DNA of 64,000 bases from an uncultured Acidimicrobiales bacterium (GCA_937922805.1 CALAJV010000010.1:124001-188000), one strand, 5' to 3'. Counted from the stretch's first letter, positions 43,590 to 53,939 are shown. The notes: generated by a model not told the origin, from the sequence alone. Numbers and translations are program-made.

Positions 43590-44363
43590 CTAGTTCTGAC
43601 CAGCCAGCTTGCGGTTGTACACTTTGGACTTCATATAGTCGCGGTTCATGTATGCGATGAAGTCTTGCTCAATTTCTTTCGGGCACGCTTCGCTGCACTC
43701 GCCGTGGTTCGTGCACGAACCAAAGAAGTCTTCCATTGTCTCGACCATGGCCTCAGTACGCCGAAATCGCTCCGCTTGGCCCTGAGGTAGTGAGTTCAGG
43801 TGCCACAGCTTGGCCGATGTGAACAGCTGGCCAGCTGAGTTGGGGCAAGCGGCAACGCAAGCTCCACAACCAATGCAGGCCGCAGCGTCCATTGCTGAAT
43901 CAGCGACCTCTTTCGGAATTGGCGTTTCGTTGGCGTCGGGAGCGGTTCCGGTTGGAGCCGAAACGTAGCCGCCAGCCTCGACGATCTTGTCTAGCGGCGA
44001 ACGGTCTACCACTAAGTCACGAACGATAGGAAAAGCGGTTGCTCGCCATGGCTCAATAACGATGGTGTCACCGTCATTGAACTTTCGCATATGAAGCTGA
44101 CAGGTGGCCGTTCCCTTTTCTTGGCCGTGAGCGCGGCCATTGATCATGACGCCGCAGGTGCCACAAATGCCTTCGCGGCAGTCATGGGGGAATTCGATTG
44201 GAATTTCTCCCGCCTCGATCAGGCCCTCATTCACGATGTCGAGCATTTCTAGGAACGACGCATCGTCGGGGATGCCGTTAGCCGGGTAGGTGACGAACTG
44301 ACCCGGGCTGTTTGGGCCCGGCTGCCGCCAGATACTTAGGGTGAGATTAAGAATGCGGCTCAC
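43590..44363 (-). CDS. sdhB: Succinate dehydrogenase iron-sulfur subunit
   Basis: 257 residues from GTG 44363, overlapping the sdhA stop. Three cluster motifs: [19 protein letters not shown] for the 2Fe-2S centre, [17 protein letters not shown] and [18 protein letters not shown] for the 4Fe-4S and 3Fe-4S centres. It carries electrons from FAD in SdhA to quinone via SdhC. Order on the minus strand is sdhC-sdhA-sdhB, the layout of b558-type (fumarate-reductase-like) complexes with one membrane subunit. No sdhD is present. Motifs intact. Confidence 0.96.
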   Translation of the reverse strand: MSRILNLTLSIWRQPGPNSPGQFVTYPANGIPDDASFLEMLDIVNEGLIEAGEIPIEFPHDCREGICGTCGVMINGRAHGQEKGTATCQLHMRKFNDGDTIVIEPWRATAFPIVRDLVVDRSPLDKIVEAGGYVSAPTGTAPDANETPIPKEVADSAMDAAACIGCGACVAACPNSAGQLFTSAKLWHLNSLPQGQAERFRRTEAMVETMEDFFGSCTNHGECSEACPKEIEQDFIAYMNRDYMKSKVYNRKLAGQN

Positions 44364-46291
44364 TTGTAACTCCTCTGGGTCAGTTTCACTTCGTCAAACG
44401 TTAATTCTTCAGCGTGTTTGGTTTGGGCGGTATCAGCGCCATGCCACTCCCAAGCCGAGACGTGAGCGAAGTTCTCATCGTCTCGCAACGCCTCGCCCTC
44501 TTCGGTTTGGCTTTCAACTCTGAAGTGACCGCCGCACGATTCCTCGCGGTCAAGGGCATCGCGGGCCATTAGCTCGCCGAGCTCGAAGAAGTCGGCCACT
44601 CGGCCGGCTTTTTCGATTGAGCTGTTCAACGTGTCCGCGTCTCCTAGCACCCGAAGGTCGGACCAGAACTCGTCTCGCAGTGATCGAATCTCGCTGATGG
44701 CTTTTTCGAGTCCGTTCTGATCTCGAGCCATGCCGATGTGCTCCCAGACCAGTTTGCCGAGCTCGCGGTGGAAGTATTCGGGGCTTCTGGTGCCCTTGAT
44801 TGACATGAACCGATGGACTTGGCTCTGCACATCGGCCTCGGCTTGAATGAACGCCGGATCGTCGAGCGATAGCGGATCTTCGCCTAGCTTTGGAGCCAGG
44901 TAATCGCCGATGGTGTACGGCAGTACGAAATAGCCGTCGGCCAATCCCTGCATGAGCGCTGAGGCACCGAGGCGGTTGGCGCCGTGATCGGAGAAGTTCG
45001 CCTCACCAGCGGCGTACACCCCTGGGATCGACGTCATAAGGTTGTAGTCAACCCACAAGCCGCCCATGGTGTAGTGCGTCGCTGGGTAAATGCGCATTGG
45101 TCGGCTGTAGGGGTCTTCGCCGGTAATGCGGTCGTACATCTGGAACAAGTTGCCGTAGCGCTCTTCGATGGTGTCTTTACCATCGGCTCCAATGGCGTCA
45201 GCGAAGTCGAGGTAAACGCCGTTCTTCAACGGCCCAACACCAAGACCTTGGTCGACAACAGTTTTAGCGTTGCGAGAAGCTACGTCTCTTGGAACCAAGT
45301 TACCGAACGATGGGTACTTCTCTTCCAGGTAGTAGTAGCGCTCGCTCTCAGGAACGTCAGCTGCAGCCCGAGTGTCGTCCGGATTGCGGGGCACCCAGAT
45401 CCGGCCATCGTTTCGAAGTGACTCCGACATTAGCGTTAGCTTTGACTGAAACTCATCCGACGCTGGGATACAGGTTGGATGGATTTGGGTGTAGCACGGG
45501 TTGGCGAAGTAGGCCCCCTTGCGGTGAGCTCGCCAGGCCGCCGTCACGTTTGAGGCCATGGCGTTGGTGCTTAGGTAGAACACGTTGCCGTAGCCGCCGG
45601 TGGCGAGCACAACCGCGTGCCCAGAATGGGAGCTGATTTCGCCGGTGGTCACGTTGCGACAGACGATGCCGTGAGCTTCGCCGTCTTTCATCACCAAGTC
45701 CAGCATTTCCATGCGGGTGTGGAGGGTCACCTTGCCTTCGTGTACTTGGCGCATCATTTGTTGATAGGCGCCAAGCAAAAGCTGCTGGCCGGTTTGACCC
45801 CGGGCGTAGAACGTTCGGCTTACTTGAGCGCCGCCAAAGGAACGATTGTCGAGAAGGCCGCCATACTCCCGGGCGAAAGGAACACCCTGGGCCGCCATCT
45901 GATCGATGATGTCGACCGATACCTGAGCCAGCCGATGCACGTTTGCTTCGCGAGATCGGTAGTCGCCACCTTTGACCGTGTCATAGAACAGTCGGTGGAC
46001 GCTATCGCCGTCGTTGCGGTAGTTCTTGGCCGCGTTTATGCCGCCCTGAGCTGCAATCGAGTGTGCTCGTCGAGGAGAGTCGTGGAAGGTGAAGACTTCG
46101 ACGTTGTAGCCAAGTTCGCCCAAGGTAGCGGCAGCGGATGCTCCAGCGAGACCAGAACCGACAACGAGAATCTTGAATTTCTTCTTGTTGGCTGGGTTGA
46201 CTAGCTTGATGTCGAACTTGTGGTTGTCCCACTTGTCGGCCATCGGTCCTTGAGGAACTTTAGAATCGGGAATTGTTGTACCAAGACTCAT
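44360..46291 (-). CDS. sdhA: Succinate dehydrogenase flavoprotein subunit
   Basis: 643 residues from ATG 46291, chosen because AGGAG lies just upstream and because longer frames run into sdhC. FAD-binding start [20 protein letters not shown], the covalent flavin histidine in [15 protein letters not shown], a substrate region [10 protein letters not shown], the active-site [17 protein letters not shown] and [18 protein letters not shown]. Oxidises succinate to fumarate at the cytoplasmic face. The long form (~640 residues) is typical of the b558-linked type. Stop overlaps sdhB GTG. Confidence 0.97.
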   Translation of the reverse strand: MSLGTTIPDSKVPQGPMADKWDNHKFDIKLVNPANKKKFKILVVGSGLAGASAAATLGELGYNVEVFTFHDSPRRAHSIAAQGGINAAKNYRNDGDSVHRLFYDTVKGGDYRSREANVHRLAQVSVDIIDQMAAQGVPFAREYGGLLDNRSFGGAQVSRTFYARGQTGQQLLLGAYQQMMRQVHEGKVTLHTRMEMLDLVMKDGEAHGIVCRNVTTGEISSHSGHAVVLATGGYGNVFYLSTNAMASNVTAAWRAHRKGAYFANPCYTQIHPTCIPASDEFQSKLTLMSESLRNDGRIWVPRNPDDTRAAADVPESERYYYLEEKYPSFGNLVPRDVASRNAKTVVDQGLGVGPLKNGVYLDFADAIGADGKDTIEERYGNLFQMYDRITGEDPYSRPMRIYPATHYTMGGLWVDYNLMTSIPGVYAAGEANFSDHGANRLGASALMQGLADGYFVLPYTIGDYLAPKLGEDPLSLDDPAFIQAEADVQSQVHRFMSIKGTRSPEYFHRELGKLVWEHIGMARDQNGLEKAISEIRSLRDEFWSDLRVLGDADTLNSSIEKAGRVADFFELGELMARDALDREESCGGHFRVESQTEEGEALRDDENFAHVSAWEWHGADTAQTKHAEELTFDEVKLTQRSYK

Positions 46292-46292
46292 C

Positions 46293-47234
46293 TTAGTTCT
46301 CCTCTTCTGTTTGCTCGTCGGCGTCATCAGTTGAGCCGTCGTTTTCGGTGGTGCCTTCGAGCTCGGCGTATGCCTCATCGGAGATGCAGGTCAGTTCTTC
46401 GCCAGAAGCAGCCGGGTCGATAACAGCCTGATCACATTCGATTACCCCAGCTAGGACGGCGATGGGAAAGCTAACGTTGCCGAGGAAGATCAAGCCAGCG
46501 AGGCCGGTGGCAATGTTTCGGCGCAAAGAGTTATACCGCGGGTTGCTTATGCCGAGGCTTTGGAACATGGAGTAGATGCCGTGGAACAAATGCAGTGCCA
46601 GAAGGGTGTTGGCAACGATGTAAACCAGAGCAACGATTGGGTTCGACAAGCTGTTAACCACGTTGGACTGAACGTTGCCGTGGTGCCAGTTGGTTCCAGG
46701 GATCCAGCCCCAGGTGAGGTCGGCCAGGTGGAAGATGATGTAGGCGCCAACGATAATGCCGCTAATGCGCATTGTCCGAGAGGCGAAGTTGGCGGCCAGC
46801 CAGTCACGCTTTGACGAGTAAGCAGCGTTACTCGAACCGTTCATCCGAGTCAGGCTGTACGCCGAGTGAATGTGGAGACCGAACGCAGCGATGAGGCCCA
46901 TTCGGAGTAGCCACAAGAAAACACCGTGGGGGAAGATCGGTACGAAGATTTCCCGAAGGAACTCGCCGTAGATGTCGGCGTCGTATCGCATCTCACCGTT
47001 TTCAGAAATTGCTCCGATATAGAGCTTCAGGTTGCCGGCCATATGCGACACGACAAAACCGATGAGCATCAAACCAGTGGCGGCCATCACCCACTTTTTG
47101 CCGATTGCTGTTTGGTACAGGTTAAGAGGAAAGGGCAAGGGCCTTTTCCGAGCCCGTAAAGGACGAGACGCACTATTGATGCTGCTTGATTTGTTTGCAG
47201 CAGTCGGGGCAGCCACTGAGAAGAACCTCCGCAT
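46293..47234 (-). CDS. sdhC: Succinate dehydrogenase cytochrome b558 subunit, with acidic external tail
   Basis: 313 residues from ATG 47234; a GTG at 47312 would add a poor leader. Five membrane segments with histidines placed as in single-polypeptide b558 cytochromes: H64 ([11 protein letters not shown]), H121 or H123 (LHIHS), H169 ([10 protein letters not shown]), H215 or H218 ([14 protein letters not shown]). Two hemes and quinone sites are expected. After the last membrane segment (~263) a 50-residue Asp/Glu-rich tail holds a Cys pair (C267, C283) and is predicted outside the cell; this tail is not part of the core family. The start is preceded by no clear ribosome-binding site. Confidence 0.92.
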   Translation of the reverse strand: MRRFFSVAAPTAANKSSSINSASRPLRARKRPLPFPLNLYQTAIGKKWVMAATGLMLIGFVVSHMAGNLKLYIGAISENGEMRYDADIYGEFLREIFVPIFPHGVFLWLLRMGLIAAFGLHIHSAYSLTRMNGSSNAAYSSKRDWLAANFASRTMRISGIIVGAYIIFHLADLTWGWIPGTNWHHGNVQSNVVNSLSNPIVALVYIVANTLLALHLFHGIYSMFQSLGISNPRYNSLRRNIATGLAGLIFLGNVSFPIAVLAGVIECDQAVIDPAASGEELTCISDEAYAELEGTTENDGSTDDADEQTEEEN

Positions 47235-47413
47235 TGGGCGACTATGACTGAAATCGGCCAAAAAAGTCCAATGTGAACTATTCCCGGCATCCCGACGATA
47301 GCGGCCCGACACAGAAGGAGCCCAACTGTGTCAGCATTTCGCAACAGGGTCGGCTATGAAATTTGTCGCTATTGGCGCCTGAATGGCTCATGGTTGCCAG
47401 ATTCGGCCCGTGA

Positions 47414-49531
47414 TTAGCCTTCAGCAGCAGGTATGACGACCGTCTGGTACCGGTTCGTAACTGCTAAATCGGTGGACTGTAGCTCAAGGTCGATTGTCAA
47501 AGGACCATGTTGATCGGGTACTTCAAAGACAAGATCGCCAATCTTGTCGCAGGCGTCGGCTGAAAGGCGTCCAGCCCATGACGCCTTGTGAACCCAGTCG
47601 CCCAACCGGGCGACAGCGCTCACCGTCACATCATCGAGAGATTCCCGTAGATCGCTAACCGCATGCACAGCGAGCGTCATAGCCATTCCGGGGGTCACGA
47701 TTTGAGGGGGAGCGTCTCCGATTATAACGACTGGACGGCAGGCGTCGACTAGGGCGTCAAACGCTGGTTTCGGGCGCCGATTAAAGTCAAGAACACCAAA
47801 GCCGCCGCTTGGTTCAGCGTCGGCCAGAGCGGTAATGCAGAATCCGCCTGCAGGTCGATACTTGAGTCGGCGCAGCGTTTCAATTTGGACTCGTAAGACA
47901 TCAGCCTGATACGACCGGGTCGCAGCAGCCCAGGCCTGCCCATCGGGGTAAGCGGTGCGCGGGATGTAGCGCTCGAACGAGCCTTTCTCCGCGGTGTCCC
48001 ACTCTGGAGATTCGACCGACCAATCCTGAATTGCCGCTGATTGTGATCCGATCCCACCGGCGAAGGTGGCGAGACGAGGCCAATACCGAAGCACATCTGA
48101 CAACTGATCGGGACGGCCCGAGTGCCACCCAAGCCAGAGGTGGGCGTCAGAACCGTTCAGATCGGCTGGCGTTGGCAGGCTGCCGGATCGCGGAATAACT
48201 GGGCGAGACGGGTCGGCGTTTCGGAGCTCTCGTCCAACGACGGTGTCGAGAACAGACAGATTCCACGTTGGCAGAAAATAGCGGCCCCCTTTGAGTCGAT
48301 GAATCAGAGAGGTGTCAAACGACGGCGCCTCAACTGGTTCGGACAAAAACTGACCATTTGGTTCGCAATGCCCCGACCACACCACAACTGAAGGGTGATG
48401 AGCCAGAAGATCGACCGATGCTCGGGCCATCGCTCGAGCCGACTCTTTAACCTTCGACGAGTAACCTCCTATTAAAGGAAGGTCTTGCCAGATCAACACG
48501 CCAAGCTCATCAGCGGCGTCGTATGTCTCGGATCGGCCGATATGGCCATACACCCGCATCATGTCGAGACCAGCGTCACGGACCGAGCGGACGTCGTCTG
48601 CTAGTTGCTCTTTGGGTACGTGCGCTAGGAGCGGCCCTGGCGGCCCGTAGGCGACCGATTTTGAAAAGAGTCGTTCACCGTTGACCGAGAACACCAAGTC
48701 ATCCATCTCAACGGTGCGAAGTCCGATCCGCCATTCGCCTCGGTCCGATGTTGTGTTATCCGGGGTGGTAACCGCGACTGCCACCTCGTAGAGGGGCTGA
48801 TCACCCATCGAGGCCGGCCACCACAACAATGGACTGTCTATCGTTGCGGTCCACTCGAGTCGGTTTTCTCCCGCCGCTAGCGTGTGATGCGTCATCCCGC
48901 CAGCAACTGCTTCTCCGGTGGGAGCTACCACGGACGTGCCGATACGAACTTCGCCTGGTTCGTTAGCATCAAGCACAACGCGGACCTGGATTGTTGCCTC
49001 TTCCGGCGAAGCCGCGGTGCAGATCAGCCGAGACCGTTGGATGGCCACCGAGCCAGTCTTTTGAATTGTCACCGGTTGCCAAATGCCACCTGGATATCTT
49101 GACGGCGCTAGCGACCCAGTTTGGAGCGTTCCCGTCAACGCAGTTTTGTCCCGACTATCGCCCACGTAGGGACAGGACACTTCGACCGCTAGTAAATGTT
49201 CACTGCGGCTGGCCAGTTGTTTGGTGATGTCGAAGCGGTGTTGGGTTGAATAGTTCTCGGTATCTCCGATGTATTCGCCATCAAGCCAAATCTCAGCCGA
49301 GTTGAGAACGCCAGCAAGGCTTAACCAGTGTCGGCCCTGAACGGTGGTCGGAAAGCTGAATAGACGTCGGTAGAGAAGTCGGCCAGCAAACGTGGAAAAT
49401 GTATCGTTCTCGGCCCAGTGACCGGGCACCATGACTTGTTCCCAATCGGTGTCGTCGAGGTCAATATCGGCGCCACTTCGGTGAAGCTCCGGGCTCAGAG
49501 GAGCTACACGCCACAAGCCAGATAGTTCCAC
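47414..49531 (-). CDS. Glycoside hydrolase family 2-like protein, nucleophile apparently missing
   Basis: 705 residues from GTG 49531. Layout fits a GH2 beta-galactosidase/beta-mannosidase relative: an N-terminal sugar-binding region (SGLWRVAPLSPE), an immunoglobulin-like middle (RIGLRTVEMDDLVFSVNGERLFSK) and a TIM barrel with the acid/base glutamate in VVVWSGHCEPNGQF. At the nucleophile, where relatives have FxSEFGAQ, this reads FAGGIGSQ with glycine for the glutamate (codon at 48053-48055). No signal peptide is seen, so it would act in the cytoplasm. Either it is a non-catalytic or sugar-binding homologue, or another residue serves as nucleophile. Not an obvious part of the sdh operon. Confidence 0.75.
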   Translation of the reverse strand: MELSGLWRVAPLSPELHRSGADIDLDDTDWEQVMVPGHWAENDTFSTFAGRLLYRRLFSFPTTVQGRHWLSLAGVLNSAEIWLDGEYIGDTENYSTQHRFDITKQLASRSEHLLAVEVSCPYVGDSRDKTALTGTLQTGSLAPSRYPGGIWQPVTIQKTGSVAIQRSRLICTAASPEEATIQVRVVLDANEPGEVRIGTSVVAPTGEAVAGGMTHHTLAAGENRLEWTATIDSPLLWWPASMGDQPLYEVAVAVTTPDNTTSDRGEWRIGLRTVEMDDLVFSVNGERLFSKSVAYGPPGPLLAHVPKEQLADDVRSVRDAGLDMMRVYGHIGRSETYDAADELGVLIWQDLPLIGGYSSKVKESARAMARASVDLLAHHPSVVVWSGHCEPNGQFLSEPVEAPSFDTSLIHRLKGGRYFLPTWNLSVLDTVVGRELRNADPSRPVIPRSGSLPTPADLNGSDAHLWLGWHSGRPDQLSDVLRYWPRLATFAGGIGSQSAAIQDWSVESPEWDTAEKGSFERYIPRTAYPDGQAWAAATRSYQADVLRVQIETLRRLKYRPAGGFCITALADAEPSGGFGVLDFNRRPKPAFDALVDACRPVVIIGDAPPQIVTPGMAMTLAVHAVSDLRESLDDVTVSAVARLGDWVHKASWAGRLSADACDKIGDLVFEVPDQHGPLTIDLELQSTDLAVTNRYQTVVIPAAEG

Positions 49532-49657
49532 GTGGTCAGGCTACTAGGCCAGCAATCGGATAGCAGCTACCGGTCTCTTGTGGTTCGGGTTGCAATCCCC
49601 TAGAATTTGGTGCGAAGCAGGTGGACATACCTGTTCCTAACTCGGTGGGAGTGCGGA

Positions 49658-51775
49658 ATGTGTACAGAGCAGTGTGGGTCTCTTCAGTTTTCTCGTTGTG
49701 AGCACGAGTTGCCTCATGTGCAAGTGGCCGAAGCTGGCCTAGGTGGGCTAGCCGGCGAACCTTATGGTTCCGCAACATTTGATCCTGCAACAAGTGGGCC
49801 TAGATGGAGGCGTCATGGCCAACGATTGGTGCTGGTGTCGGCAATGTTGGCTGGCTCGGTTGGTTTGCTGAACGCGAGTCAGGCAATGGCTGCAGAATGC
49901 ACTGATACCGATGGCGATGGTTGGGGTTGGGACGGTTTCGCTTCGTGCGAAATGTCAACAGGCTCCAATCCAGTCGAGCGCTCAGATAGCGAGTCCGGTT
50001 CGTTGATTACAGGTCCGTGTGCCGACTCGGGCCCCTCTGATGACGCTTGGGGCTGGAACGGAGTGGAAAGCTGCCGTTTGGACGCAAGTTTGAACCGTGA
50101 GCCACATTGCCTGGACGTTGGCGCCGCTAATGACGGTTGGGGTTGGGACGGTTTTGAATCGTGCGAAATTCCAATCGAGCACCCAACAGAGCGTTATTCC
50201 ATCAATCAACTGCCCGTGACCGATGGGGCAGAGACCAACAACGCTCCGCAGAGCTTCATCGCAGCCGATCGAATCGAAGGCCAACAAAATGAGGCGATCG
50301 TCGGGTCGGTTGGCGGAGCCGGTAACGCCGGTTCGGCTGACAGCTCGATAGCCAGCACGGCCCCGGCCACCGGTCTTCCGGCTGGGGCGGTTGAGGTCCC
50401 GGCTGGTTATCGTTCCCCCGATCAAACGGTGGACCGGGTGGTAGCTGCCGCTGATACCGATGAGTTTGAAGGTACAGACAGCATTTCGAGAGACGGGTCG
50501 GCAGGTGGTGGGGTCGGCTCGACCGCGGTCCACACGCAACCGGAAACCGGTGTCCCTACTTCAGAATCGACGACCACATCAGTCGAAATTGGCGAAAATG
50601 GCAATCATGTCGAAGTGACTCGAGATGTCGCCACCGGCGAAATCGTAGGAACCTTCGAAGTTGGTACAGACGACGATGGACGAGAAGTTGTTTCCATCAC
50701 AACCCCAAGCGGTCAAACAACCACCACAACTGACCTTGAGACCAACATCTCGATATCCACGTTCACAAACGACGACGTTGAAACAACCGTGGTTAGCAAC
50801 CCGGAGACTGGGGTCACAGAAACCACCGTGCAATATAGCGACGGCACAGTAGAGACACAGATCGATTCTGTTACCTACAGCGCCAACGAGGTGGTTTCCC
50901 CAGACGGGAGTATCCGATCCGACATCGAGTTCGCCACCGGTGACAGAACGGTCACAGAAACTGATGGGGAGACGACGACGGAACACAATTGGTCTCCTAG
51001 CGGCACTGGTGGAACCGGATACACCGTAGAAGATGGTGTAGTTACCTCAACGTACAGCACAGTTGAAAACCCTGATGGGACGAGAACCGAAACCCATGTC
51101 GAGGACGGAGTAAGAACCGAGACCGTCTATGACGGCGACCAAGTAGTTTCACAGGAAGAAACAACCGCCGCCCCTTCGGATCTAACCCCAGAGGCCGAAG
51201 ACGACGATGTGGTCGCTAGCGAGGATCAACATCGAGAGATTGCCGATGTGGTCGCTAGTGAGGATCAACATCGAGAGATTGCTGATGTGGTCGCAACCCA
51301 AGAAGTATCGCCAACGGTTGACATACACCAGCCTTTCGAGTTCGCTATCGCTCCTTCTGGCCCAGCGCAGACGATTCCGTCGGAAGCGGTTGTAGCTGAG
51401 GATGTTGTGTCCGCGGTAGGCGCTCCTGTCGCCAGCGATTGGGAAGTTGCGGTAGCGATCGAGGCAATGCTTGATGGAACCGCAACGTTGGCGCAGCTTG
51501 AAGTGGTTTCATCTGCACTTCGCGACCAGCCTGACTTGGTTGTCAGCACCGATCCAGCTGCGTCGCCAGTGTCAACTGAGCGTCCTGCTGTTTCCGAGTC
51601 TCCAGTATCAGATGAAGAGTCGACCGTTACTACGGTGAACACCCATCGTGATGTTCACAGCCTTCCATCTATTGACGCCGGCAACAACGGAGGCGATACC
51701 GACGGCGGCACTGCCCAAGGGGCCGCAGACACTTACTCGGGCGGCGACTTGGGTGGCGAGTTCGCCGGCCTGTAA
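49658..51775 (+). CDS. Secreted protein with three WGW cysteine repeats and a long variable region
   Basis: 705 residues from ATG 49658 (GGGAG upstream); a start at 49607 in the same frame lacks support. An unusual 50-residue N-terminus with three cysteines precedes a basic-hydrophobic signal segment (RRHGQRLVLVSAMLAGSVGLL) with possible cleavage after AMAA (~79). Three repeats follow at 81-97, 121-139 and 151-169, each C...W-G-W-[DN]-G-x-x-S-C, the same motif as the C-terminus of the M91-like protein at 1404. The rest is Thr/Ser/Glu-rich, beta-repeat-like (e.g. GREVVSITTPSGQTTTTTD) with no known family. Possibly a cell-surface protein. Contains a 39-base tandem duplication. Confidence 0.72.
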   Translation: MCTEQCGSLQFSRCEHELPHVQVAEAGLGGLAGEPYGSATFDPATSGPRWRRHGQRLVLVSAMLAGSVGLLNASQAMAAECTDTDGDGWGWDGFASCEMSTGSNPVERSDSESGSLITGPCADSGPSDDAWGWNGVESCRLDASLNREPHCLDVGAANDGWGWDGFESCEIPIEHPTERYSINQLPVTDGAETNNAPQSFIAADRIEGQQNEAIVGSVGGAGNAGSADSSIASTAPATGLPAGAVEVPAGYRSPDQTVDRVVAAADTDEFEGTDSISRDGSAGGGVGSTAVHTQPETGVPTSESTTTSVEIGENGNHVEVTRDVATGEIVGTFEVGTDDDGREVVSITTPSGQTTTTTDLETNISISTFTNDDVETTVVSNPETGVTETTVQYSDGTVETQIDSVTYSANEVVSPDGSIRSDIEFATGDRTVTETDGETTTEHNWSPSGTGGTGYTVEDGVVTSTYSTVENPDGTRTETHVEDGVRTETVYDGDQVVSQEETTAAPSDLTPEAEDDDVVASEDQHREIADVVASEDQHREIADVVATQEVSPTVDIHQPFEFAIAPSGPAQTIPSEAVVAEDVVSAVGAPVASDWEVAVAIEAMLDGTATLAQLEVVSSALRDQPDLVVSTDPAASPVSTERPAVSESPVSDEESTVTTVNTHRDVHSLPSIDAGNNGGDTDGGTAQGAADTYSGGDLGGEFAGL
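51206..51283 (+). repeat. 39-base tandem duplication inside the secreted-protein gene
   Basis: Two 39-base copies (51206-51244 and 51245-51283), nearly identical, encode DVVASEDQHREIA twice; the next bases begin a third copy (DVVA). In frame, so it adds 13 residues. A recent internal duplication, likely variable between strains. Confidence 0.9.
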
Positions 51776-51908
51776 GTGGGCTGATTATCAGGGCCAACGA
51801 GCCTTCAAACTGCTGGCGTGGCCGCAGACGAGTCGAAGACGCAACGCCTGGCGAGCCGAGAATGTTGGCCGGTTAGCGTCGTTGGCAGCGGGAGGTTAGG
51901 GTCATGGA

Positions 51909-53312
51909 GTGGACAGTAAACCAGAAACTCTCGGCCAACTACGTCAGTCAGGTTGGACAACTCGCTCCGTCAAAACGGAGTTGCGACAGAACGCAATAGC
52001 CAGAATTCGATCCGGCGAAACCTTGTTTCCAGGTGTGATGGGGTATGAAGATACAGTTCTGCCCCAGTTAGAGCATGCGGTGCTGGCAGGGCACGACACC
52101 GTCTTTCTCGGCGAGCGGGGGCAAGCCAAGACCAGAATGATTCGGGCCCTAACCGGTTTGCTAGACGAGTGGATGCCAATTATCGCCGGCTCAGAAATCA
52201 ACGACGATCCGTATAACCCAATCTCGCGTCATGCTCGGGACGCAGTGGCCGAGCTGGGCGACGATACGCCTATCAGTTGGGTTCACCGAGACGCACGTTT
52301 CGGCGAAAAACTAGCGACCCCTGATACATCAATCGCCGACCTTATTGGTGAAGTCGACCCGATCAAAGTAGCGGAAGGTCGTTATCTGTCCGACGAGTTA
52401 ACGCTGCACTATGGCCTCGTCCCTCGAACTAACCGAGGCATCTTTGCTATAAACGAGCTGCCCGATTTGGCGGAACGGATCCAAGTTGGGCTACTGAACG
52501 TTCTCGAAGAACGAGATGTTCAAATTCGAGGCTACAAAGTGCGACTGCCTCTTGACGTTCTACTGGTAGCTTCGGCCAACCCCGAGGATTACACCAACCG
52601 GGGTCGGATGATTACTCCGTTGAAAGATCGCTTTGGCGCTCAAATCAGAACTCACTATCCACTCGAGATCGACACCGAGATCGCCATCGCAAAACAGGAA
52701 TCGGAAATTCCTGACGATGAGGGCAACGTTGTCATTCCAGAGTTCATGCACGAGATAGTTGCCACCTTCACCCATATCGCTCGTTCGAGCCCACAGATCA
52801 ATCAACGGTCGGGTGTTTCGGTTCGGCTAACAGTAGCCAACACCGAAACATTGGTCGCAGCAGCAACCAGGCGTTCGCTTCGACTCGGTGAATCAGAGAT
52901 CGTGCCTCGCGTAAGCGACCTTGACGCCCTGATCTCGTCGACCGCAGGCAAGATCGAAGTCGAGTCGCTAGAAGAAGGCCGAGATGGTGAGGTAGTCGAT
53001 CATCTAATGAAGGGCGCAGTCCTCACCGTATTCAAAGAACGATTTCCTCTTGAAACGTTGCGGCCGGTACTCGATGCTTTCGACGAAGACCTCACGGCCA
53101 GCGCTGGCGATGATATGCCGTCGTCGGCCTACACCGACCTCATCGCCAAGAACTCGGCAATGGCCAGTGCCATTGCCGAAGCCATCGACGGAAGTGACTC
53201 CGAAGGAGTTAAAGCTTCGGCCGTGGAGCTGCTGTTAGAAGGGCTACATCTTTCAAAGCGGCTCAACAAAGACAGCGTCGGTGGCCGTGCCAGCTATAGG
53301 GCTCGTGCATAG
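51909..53312 (+). CDS. MoxR-like AAA ATPase
   Basis: 467 residues from GTG 51909; an out-of-frame ATG just upstream at 51904 gives only a short frame. AAA core: P-loop region FLGERGQAKTRMIRAL, in which the usual GxxGxGK is GERGQAK (one glycine replaced), Walker B GIFAINELPDLAERIQVGLL, sensor-1 LVASANPEDYTNRGR, and an arginine-finger segment PLKDRFGAQIRTHYP. This is the MoxR/magnesium-chelatase-like branch whose members often act with VWA-domain proteins; no VWA gene is adjacent. The following gene encodes a cyclic-nucleotide-binding protein. Substrate unknown. Confidence 0.8.
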   Translation: MDSKPETLGQLRQSGWTTRSVKTELRQNAIARIRSGETLFPGVMGYEDTVLPQLEHAVLAGHDTVFLGERGQAKTRMIRALTGLLDEWMPIIAGSEINDDPYNPISRHARDAVAELGDDTPISWVHRDARFGEKLATPDTSIADLIGEVDPIKVAEGRYLSDELTLHYGLVPRTNRGIFAINELPDLAERIQVGLLNVLEERDVQIRGYKVRLPLDVLLVASANPEDYTNRGRMITPLKDRFGAQIRTHYPLEIDTEIAIAKQESEIPDDEGNVVIPEFMHEIVATFTHIARSSPQINQRSGVSVRLTVANTETLVAAATRRSLRLGESEIVPRVSDLDALISSTAGKIEVESLEEGRDGEVVDHLMKGAVLTVFKERFPLETLRPVLDAFDEDLTASAGDDMPSSAYTDLIAKNSAMASAIAEAIDGSDSEGVKASAVELLLEGLHLSKRLNKDSVGGRASYRARA

Positions 53313-53522
53313 CGTGTAGATTGTGCGCCGGCCTGCTGTGAGGTGGCGCCGGTTTGTGGTGCCCGTTTTGAAACGGCCAAGCGCTGGCGGTCCAGATCCT
53401 TTGGCTCGGTGATGCATCGATGTGCCCGACGGTACATGTGTCTGGGGCCACTTTGGTCTAAACACAGCGGAGTCGGGCTAGTAGAATTAGGGGCGAAGAA
53501 CCACCCGAACGAGGATCTAGAA

Positions 53523-53939
53523 ATGTTTAAGCTTCGCAAGAATTCCACCGCCACCCCCCGAGTCGCAGCCCCACTAACCGGACTTTTCAGCTCCGAAGAA
53601 ATCGCCAAAATCGATCGAATCGGAACGTCGACGACACTGGCTGCCGGTACCAAGTTCCTGACCGAAGGCGTCACTGGTCACCAGGTTGTCGTCATCCTAA
53701 AAGGCACCGCCACCGTCGAGCAAGATGGAGAGTTGGTTGCCACCGTCGGCCCCGGTGACTTCGTTGGAGAAATTTCGGTCATTAAGGGCACCCCCCGAAA
53801 TGCATCGTTGGTTGCCGCCACCGCATTATCTGTTGTGGTCTTTACCACCCAAGAATTCGATCGACTGCTCGTTGAATGCCCACGAGTCGAGTCGGTCCTG
53901 ACTGAGCTTGCCTCCAGTCGACAAGAAGTTGCCGTCTAG
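53523..53939 (+). CDS. Cyclic-nucleotide-binding domain protein
   Basis: 138 residues from ATG 53523, with GAGG upstream. One CNBD: LAAGTKFLTEGVTGHQVVVIL, then a phosphate-binding cassette GDFVGEISVIKGTPRNASLV with the glycine-glutamate and arginine (R followed by NA) that bind cyclic nucleotide. No DNA-binding or kinase part, so it is a stand-alone sensor. With the CpdA-like gene at 4836 it hints at cAMP signalling. Followed by a hairpin terminator. Partner unknown; the MoxR-like gene lies upstream on the same strand, 210 bases away. Confidence 0.85.
   Translation: MFKLRKNSTATPRVAAPLTGLFSSEEIAKIDRIGTSTTLAAGTKFLTEGVTGHQVVVILKGTATVEQDGELVATVGPGDFVGEISVIKGTPRNASLVAATALSVVVFTTQEFDRLLVECPRVESVLTELASSRQEVAV

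Noticed and set aside
51776..51908. Extension of the MoxR-like gene through ATG 51904
   Set aside because: That ATG is out of frame and reaches a stop soon; the GTG at 51909 is the usable start.
53343..53522. Sixty-residue extension before the cyclic-nucleotide-binding domain
   Set aside because: Lacks family similarity; ATG 53523 has GAGG upstream and begins the domain.
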